Source: 66-474 sp044464225
GTDB lineage: Bacteria > Pseudomonadota > Gammaproteobacteria > Xanthomonadales > Rhodanobacteraceae
Reading direction: 5' to 3'
NCBI GenBank assembly: GCA_044464225.1
Contig: JBIQLN010000001.1
Location: 248,001-312,000 of the forward strand
Length of the DNA stretch: 64,000 nt
The position numbers and the translations under genes were made by a program. The number at the start of each line of letters is the position of its first letter. The stretch's first letter is position 1. The notes below the pieces were generated by a model that saw nothing but the letters and a program-made list of their open reading frames with translations, had not been told where the DNA came from and did no database searches. Below are positions 59,299 to 64,000 of the stretch, piece by piece.

Positions 59299-60020
59299 GC
59301 CGCGCCGTCTTCCCCGCGCACCAGCGCCGGCCAGCGCTGCACGATCTGTGCCACGAATCGCCGGATAGGCGGGTGCGGAATGTGCCGGAGGTGCCAGCGC
59401 CGGAACGCATACTCGCCCGCAAATGCGACAAGCAACACGATCCAGCAACCCGCTTCCGGATACCACGCGAGCAGGGAACCGGGCAGTTCGAACGGGACGG
59501 CGACGCCGAACGTGGCCAGCCATCCGCCCGGCACCGCGAACAACGCGATCAGCAGCGACAGCAACGCCATCGCGCCGAGCAGGCAGGCCCAGAACCAGGT
59601 GACGCCGCGCGTGTAGTCGCGCACGCCCGGCAGGTTCACGCGCGCCTCGCCTTCGATCACCCGCACGAAGCGCGTGACCAGGGGTTCCGCGCCGGGCCTC
59701 AACGTACGCGCGAACAGCCAACCGATCGCAGCCAGGAACACCACCGGCAACGCCATCAGCGCCAGCACCGGCCGGCCGGTCATTGCCGGCACCAGCAACA
59801 AGGCCGCGAGCAGCACCCACGCCGCCAGTGTGGTCATCCTGCGTCGCCGCCACACCGATGGCAACCACGCCAGCAACAGCAGCGCCGCCGCGACCACGCT
59901 CAATGCATGCCGATGCAGCAAGCCACCCGCCAAGGCGAGCAACCCGCACGACAGCAAAAGCAACGGCAGCCACGGTACGCGCGATGCAGCGGATGGGCGT
60001 TGAACGGCGCGCGTGGACAT
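59295..60020 (-). CDS. Integral membrane protein of aryl-polyene clusters (COG4648-like)
   Basis: 241 residues with about six membrane segments (about 18-35, 37-55, 62-78, 81-100, 138-158 and 178-200), a basic loop, and a C-terminal soluble end. It resembles the uncharacterised COG4648 membrane protein often found in aryl-polyene clusters. No catalytic motif is evident. It is the first gene of the left-reading operon and overlaps the ApeI-type gene (ATGA). The 79-bp divergent region to the second halogenase gene contains the promoter for both directions. Confidence 0.7.
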   Translation of the reverse strand: MSTRAVQRPSAASRVPWLPLLLLSCGLLALAGGLLHRHALSVVAAALLLLAWLPSVWRRRRMTTLAAWVLLAALLLVPAMTGRPVLALMALPVVFLAAIGWLFARTLRPGAEPLVTRFVRVIEGEARVNLPGVRDYTRGVTWFWACLLGAMALLSLLIALFAVPGGWLATFGVAVPFELPGSLLAWYPEAGCWIVLLVAFAGEYAFRRWHLRHIPHPPIRRFVAQIVQRWPALVRGEDGAA

Positions 60021-60055
60021 GCGGACGGGGCGGACTGGATCGGCGGCGAAGTCTA

Positions 60056-60061
60056 TATGAT
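60056..60061 (+). promoter_or_regulatory. Candidate -10 box (TATGAT) of the second halogenase-like gene
   Basis: TATGAT in an AT-rich patch of the 79-bp divergent region lies 38 bp before the ATG, with GGGGAGGAG as a strong RBS. The -35 is weak. The same patch may serve the left-reading operon. Confidence 0.35.
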
Positions 60062-60099
60062 AGGCGGATTGTCCAGGGACGCCTGAACCGGGGAGGAGC

Positions 60100-61410
60100 A
60101 TGGACACGCCCACATTCGATTGCGACGTGCTGGTGGTGGGCGGCGGCCCCGGCGGCTCGACCATCTCGACGCTGCTCATGCGGCGCGGCTGGCGCGTCAC
60201 GATGCTGGAACGCGACCGCCATCCCCGCTTCCATATTGGTGAATCGCTGCTGCCGGCGAACATGCCGATCTTCGAAGAGCTCGGCGCGCTGGAAAAACTG
60301 CGTGCGCTGGGTCGGCTGAAGCTCGGCGCGGACTTCCCGCGCGACGACGGCAGCTATTACACCTTCCGGTTCGACCGCGCCCTGGGTGACACCCGACCCT
60401 ACGCGTTCCAGGTCAAGCGCGAAGACATGGACCGGATGCTGTTCGAGCACGCCCGCGAAAACGGCGTCGATGCGCGCGAGCAGATTAAGGTCGAACGCTT
60501 GGCGTTCGATGCCGACGGCGTGACGGCGCACGTCGATGCCGCGGGCAACAAATCCACGCTGCGCGCGCGCTACGTGGTGGACGCGTCGGGCCGCGACACC
60601 TTCCTCGGCAAGCAACTGAAGCTGGTCCGGCGCAGCGAAAAACACCAGAGCGCGGCGATGTTCGCGCACTACGAGGGCATCGGCTACAACCCCGACGATC
60701 CGGACGGCAACATCATCAGCGTCAACCGCTTCGCGCACGGCTGGGCATGGTTCATCCCGCTGCCGGGCGGCATCACCAGCGTGGGGTGCGTGTGCAAGCC
60801 CGGTTACCTCAAGACGCGGCAGGGCGCGAGCAACGACGAATTCATGGCGAGGACACTTGCGATCGTCCCCGGCGCCGACCGCCGCATCGCCCACGCACGG
60901 CGTGTATCGCCGGTGCGCTTCACGGGCAACTATTCGTATGCGTGCAGCGCGATGGCCGGACACCGCTGGATCCTGATCGGCGACGCGTGGGCATTCCTCG
61001 ATCCGGTGTTTTCCTCGGGCGTGTTCCTGTCGATGTACTCCGCGCAGAAGGCTTGCGAGGTCGTGGACGGAAGCTTGCGCGAACCCGCGCGGGAAGCGGC
61101 GCTGCAGAAGCGCTATGCGAGGCATCTGCGGCAGGGCTATGCGCGCTTCGCGTGGTTCATCTACCGCTTCAACTCGCCGGTGATGAAGGCGTTGTTCGCC
61201 GATCCGCGCAACGTGATGCAGGTGGAACAGGGCGTGATCTCGATGCTGGCCGGCGACGTGTTCGACAACAAGCTGGTGTTGTCGAAGCTGCGCATCTTCA
61301 AGACGATCTACGCGATCGCGTCGCTGATCAACCTGCGCCGCTGGGCCGCCGACCGCATCGATCGTCGCCGCCAGAACCGCATGCGTGTCGCTGCCGGCGC
61401 CCCGGAATGA
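60100..61410 (+). CDS. FAD-dependent halogenase-like enzyme (second of two)
   Basis: 436 residues. The FAD motif GGGPGG is at 14-19, HIGESLLP at 45-52, the candidate catalytic K74 in RLKLGADFP, and the halogenase WxWxIP motif is WAWFIP at 215-220. GDAWAFLDPVFSSGV binds FAD in the C-terminal half. Overall it is close to CmlS/PltA-type halogenases by motif order, and it is more canonical than the 529-residue enzyme at 51.0 kb. It most likely halogenates an aryl-polyene or its starter unit on a carrier protein. It is 7 bp upstream of an alpha/beta hydrolase gene on the same strand. Confidence 0.82.
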   Translation: MDTPTFDCDVLVVGGGPGGSTISTLLMRRGWRVTMLERDRHPRFHIGESLLPANMPIFEELGALEKLRALGRLKLGADFPRDDGSYYTFRFDRALGDTRPYAFQVKREDMDRMLFEHARENGVDAREQIKVERLAFDADGVTAHVDAAGNKSTLRARYVVDASGRDTFLGKQLKLVRRSEKHQSAAMFAHYEGIGYNPDDPDGNIISVNRFAHGWAWFIPLPGGITSVGCVCKPGYLKTRQGASNDEFMARTLAIVPGADRRIAHARRVSPVRFTGNYSYACSAMAGHRWILIGDAWAFLDPVFSSGVFLSMYSAQKACEVVDGSLREPAREAALQKRYARHLRQGYARFAWFIYRFNSPVMKALFADPRNVMQVEQGVISMLAGDVFDNKLVLSKLRIFKTIYAIASLINLRRWAADRIDRRRQNRMRVAAGAPE

Positions 61411-61417
61411 CCGTCGC

Positions 61418-62287
61418 ATGATCGAACCGGATGCGGTCGAGCCCGTAGAACTTCGTGTCGCCACGCCTTTCGGCGAACTTGCCGCGCTGCAATGGGGCGA
61501 TCGCGACGCGCCGCCGCTGCTGGCGCTGCACGGCTGGCTGGACAACGCCGCGAGCTTCGCGCGACTGGCGCCACTGCTCGCGGACAGCCGTCGCGTGATC
61601 GCGCTGGACCTGCCCGGTCACGGCCACTCCGCGCATCTGCCGGCGAGCGCCCCTCGCTACAACAACCTCGACCAGGTCGACCACGTCCTCGACTTTGCCG
61701 ACGCCCTGGAACTGGACTGTTTCGACCTGCTGGGCCATTCGCTGGGCGCCGGCATCGCGTCCCTCGCCGCGTCCGCCGCACCCGTCCGTATCGGCAGGCT
61801 GCTCCTGATCGAAGGGCTGGGCCCGCTCGCCGACGACGGGTCGCAGACGCTGGCGCGCTGGCGCGATGCCCACGCACAACGCGAAATCCCGCGGCGGCCA
61901 CCACGCGTGTTCGCCTCCGCCGACATCGCGGTGAGGGCGCGGGTGGCGGCGGGCGGTCTCGACGCGGACGAAGCGCGTCCGATCGTCGAACGCAATCTGC
62001 GCAAGGTCGACGGCGGATTCACGTGGCGCAGCGATCCGCGCCTGCGGCTCACGTCACCGCTGCGTATCGGGGAGCACCAGTTGCGGCGCCTGCTCGCCGG
62101 CATCGAAGCGCCCACGCTGCTGTTGCTGGCCGAGCCCGCAACACCCTACCTGCCGCCGGCCTTGATGGACGCCCGCGCCGCCTGCGTTGCCGCGATCCGC
62201 GTCGCGCATATCGCCGGGCCGCACCATTTGCACGTGCGACATCCGCGCGACGTCGCCGATCACGTCGGCGAATTTCTGCAGCAGTAG
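61418..62287 (+). CDS. Alpha/beta-fold hydrolase
   Basis: 289 residues. The oxyanion region LALHGWLDNAASF, the nucleophile elbow GHSLGAG with S108, and a C-terminal His in AGPHHLHVRHP are visible; the acid is probably in the LLLAEPATPY region. The substrate is unknown. It follows the second halogenase gene by 7 bp in the same direction and may be co-transcribed, so a role in releasing or processing the polyene is possible. Similar hydrolases are also common outside such clusters. Confidence 0.85.
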   Translation: MIEPDAVEPVELRVATPFGELAALQWGDRDAPPLLALHGWLDNAASFARLAPLLADSRRVIALDLPGHGHSAHLPASAPRYNNLDQVDHVLDFADALELDCFDLLGHSLGAGIASLAASAAPVRIGRLLLIEGLGPLADDGSQTLARWRDAHAQREIPRRPPRVFASADIAVRARVAAGGLDADEARPIVERNLRKVDGGFTWRSDPRLRLTSPLRIGEHQLRRLLAGIEAPTLLLLAEPATPYLPPALMDARAACVAAIRVAHIAGPHHLHVRHPRDVADHVGEFLQQ

Positions 62288-62309
62288 AAGTCGAGAAAGC
62301 GGTGCGGAT

Positions 62310-63200
62310 TCAGCGACCGTAGCGCCTGTTGCGGCGCTGGTACGTGCGTACCGCGCGCAGGAAGTCGATGCGGCGGAACGCGGGCCACAGCACGTCGCAG
62401 AAATAGAATTCGCTGTAGGCCGCCTGCCAGATCAGGAATCCCGACAACCGCTGTTCGCCGCTGGTGCGGATGATGAAGTCCGGATCGGGCACGCCGCCGG
62501 TGTAGAGGTACCGCTCGATGTCGCCGGATTTCAGGTCCGTCACCACCGATTCCAGCGAGCGGCCCTCGGCGGCGGCGGCGTTGAGCAGCCCCTTCACCGC
62601 GTCGGTGATTTCCTCGCGTCCGCTGTAAGCCAGTGCGATCGTCAGCAGCATGCCGTCGTGGCCGGCCGTGGAAAGTTCCAGCGCTTCGCTGGCGGCCACC
62701 ACGCGCTCGGGCAGCCGGTCGCGCTGGCCGATGATCTTCACGCGCACCCGCCCGGACTTCAGGCGCGGTTCTTCCAGCAGTCGCGCGCTTTCGCGCACGA
62801 ACAGGTCCAGCAGGCACTCGACTTCCGCAGGCGAACGGCCGAAATTCTCGGTGCTGAACACGTACAGCGTCACGTGGCGCACATCGAGCTCGAGGCACCA
62901 CTCCAGCACCTCGCGCAATTTGTTGACGCCGTACTGATGGCCGATGGTCGCCTCAAGGCCGATGCCGCGCGCGAAGCGCCGATTGCCGTCGAGGATCAAC
63001 CCGATGTGCGCCGGGACCTTCTCGGTGGCCACCTGGCGGGCGAGTGCGCGCTCGTACCAGCGATAGAGCGGGTACAGGAGCGGTTTGAGGATGCGCCACG
63101 GGCGGCGACGCAGGTCGGCATACGCGATCCGCAGCCAGCCGGGAGCGACCGCCACCGTCTCGCTTTCGGCCGGGAGCGGCTCGGATATATTGGAATTCAT
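62310..63200 (-). CDS. UppS-type cis-prenyltransferase
   Basis: 296 residues, longer than canonical UppS (about 250) because of a 60-residue N-terminal region. The diphosphate-binding motif is DGNRRFAR with the catalytic D71, where canonical UppS has DGNGRWA; the remainder fits (YGVNKLREVLEWCLELDVRHVTLYVFSTENFGRS, then DFIIRTSGEQRLSGFLIWQAAYSEFYF). This DGNRR form is known in a second class of cis-prenyltransferases. The housekeeping uppS normally sits with cdsA and dxr, so this is probably a paralogue making a different polyprenyl chain. It converges with the hydrolase gene (22-bp gap). Confidence 0.85.
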   Translation of the reverse strand: MNSNISEPLPAESETVAVAPGWLRIAYADLRRRPWRILKPLLYPLYRWYERALARQVATEKVPAHIGLILDGNRRFARGIGLEATIGHQYGVNKLREVLEWCLELDVRHVTLYVFSTENFGRSPAEVECLLDLFVRESARLLEEPRLKSGRVRVKIIGQRDRLPERVVAASEALELSTAGHDGMLLTIALAYSGREEITDAVKGLLNAAAAEGRSLESVVTDLKSGDIERYLYTGGVPDPDFIIRTSGEQRLSGFLIWQAAYSEFYFCDVLWPAFRRIDFLRAVRTYQRRNRRYGR

Positions 63201-63455
63201 GGCGGGGCATTGTATGCCGGTACGGACGAACCGGAGCATGACGGGTGCCGCGCTTTGCTGCTCCGGGACGGATCGGTTCACGTTGGCACGTCGCGATGGC
63301 GCGTCGATACCGACGCCGCGGACAGCGCGAGGCCCTTGAGGACGCACGTGTCCGGCCTCACACATGGCATGAATGGCCCCCGCGACATTTCGTCGATGCG
63401 AACCGTGCGGACCGTCCACTTCGGCCATCGGACCGGCCACCCTGCGGAGTCGAGG

Positions 63456-64000
63456 ATGAGCGGGTTCGACTGGCTGCCCTGGCGACGACCACCGCCGCCG
63501 ATCGATGATGCGCTTTGGCGCGATGCGCTGGCCGTATGCCCGCTTGCGCAACGGCTGGCGCCGGACGAACGCCAGCGATTGCGGCTGCTCGCGGCGCGCT
63601 TCCTCCAGCGCAAACGTTTCTTTCCGGTCGACACAAAACTGGATCCGATGCAGCGGCTGCTGGTCGCGATGCAGGCGTGCGTGCCGATCCTGAATTCGGG
63701 ATTCCGGATGCTGCGCGGCTGGCAAAGCGTGATCGTGTATCCGGGCGAATTCAAGGTACGTCATCGCCACCACGACGCCAGCACCGGCGTGGTCACCGAA
63801 CGCGACGAAGTGCGCAGCGGAGAAGCGTGGCAGGCCGGACCGCTGGTGCTGTCATGGGCCGCGGTGCAACAGGATCTGCTGCAGCCTTGGGACGGATTCA
63901 ACGTCGTCGTGCACGAAATCGCGCACAAGCTCGACATGCTGGATGGCCCGCCCGACGGCGTGCCGCCGCTGCCGCGCGCGATCGAATGGCGAAAATGGAT
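63456..64000 (+). CDS. mtfA: MtfA-family zinc peptidase (N-terminal part, cut by window edge)
   Basis: 181 codons are present before the window ends. The N-terminus MSGFDWLPWRRP is followed by FLQRKRFFPVD, a VIVYPGEFKVRHR segment and the zinc-binding HEIAHKLDMLDG (HExxH at 153-157), which is the MtfA signature. In E. coli MtfA is an aminopeptidase that binds the glucose regulator Mlc (DgsA). A GGAGTCGAGG site precedes the ATG. The 255-bp gap to uppS contains no further gene. Confidence 0.88.
   Translation, partial: MSGFDWLPWRRPPPPIDDALWRDALAVCPLAQRLAPDERQRLRLLAARFLQRKRFFPVDTKLDPMQRLLVAMQACVPILNSGFRMLRGWQSVIVYPGEFKVRHRHHDASTGVVTERDEVRSGEAWQAGPLVLSWAAVQQDLLQPWDGFNVVVHEIAHKLDMLDGPPDGVPPLPRAIEWRKW

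Overview
The window comes from a high-GC gammaproteobacterium of the Xanthomonadales (Lysobacterales), most likely Rhodanobacteraceae or Xanthomonadaceae. This is inferred from gene order and gene content: pilGHIJ next to gshB-tonB-yqgE-ruvX-pyrB, pilT-pilU, and an aryl-polyene/xanthomonadin-type pigment cluster beside hemF. No database search was possible. The region is chromosomal. I saw no integrase, transposase, phage gene or CRISPR array, and the only mobile-looking DNA is one short inverted-repeat element upstream of maeB.

Layout. 1-2.0 kb: the pilG-pilH-pilI-pilJ twitching chemosensory operon, reading left, with pilJ cut by the window edge. 2.2-8.0 kb: gshB, a TonB-like protein, yqgE, ruvX, pyrB and an orphan lipoprotein. 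8.1-10.4 kb: the type IV pilus retraction ATPases pilU and pilT. 10.6-17.4 kb: an OmpR/HisKA two-component system, a BlaI-type repressor with an M56 protease-TonB fusion, two paralogous lipoproteins, rimK and tRNA-Gly(CCC). 17.6-24.1 kb: a large FecR-domain protein, thiS, thiG, trmB and an SLC13-type carrier. 24.2-30.2 kb: a complete ccoNOQP-fixH-like-ccoI-ccoS operon for cbb3 oxidase, preceded by a well-placed FNR/Anr box. 30.4-32.6 kb: a CopD-like membrane protein and a 7TMR-GGDEF cyclase. 33.0-38.2 kb: maeB and aceE, translationally coupled. 38.2-45.0 kb: a GH43 glycosidase, an aspartyl protease broken by one frameshift, an M28 peptidase, a VOC protein and a hypothetical protein. 45.2-48.1 kb: rhlE, hemF and a small secreted protein.

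48.2-61.4 kb is the most distinctive region, an aryl-polyene (xanthomonadin-like) gene set. The right-reading block is a ketosynthase, a short ketosynthase-like partner, a GT2 glycosyltransferase and a flavin-dependent halogenase-like enzyme. The left-reading block is a membrane protein, an ApeI-type dehydratase, an acyltransferase, a LolA-like protein, an MMPL exporter, an ApeP-type dehydratase and an ApeQ-type ketoreductase. A second halogenase-like enzyme reads right at 60.1 kb. A CsgG/SH3 protein with a perfect CRP/Clp palindrome upstream sits in the middle. Together these genes would elongate, reduce and dehydrate a polyene chain, halogenate it, attach it to a lipid and move it to the outer membrane. 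Acyl carrier proteins, a starter ligase and a thioesterase are absent from the window, so the pathway must be completed elsewhere. The window closes with an alpha/beta hydrolase, a second-type undecaprenyl synthase and the start of mtfA.

Regulation visible in the sequence: two CRP/Clp-type palindromes (upstream of pilG and of the CsgG/SH3 gene), an FNR/Anr box with a matching -10 upstream of ccoN, several TACAAT/TACACT -10 boxes (two of them so close to the start codon that leaderless mRNAs are likely), one clear intrinsic terminator, and several long inverted repeats.
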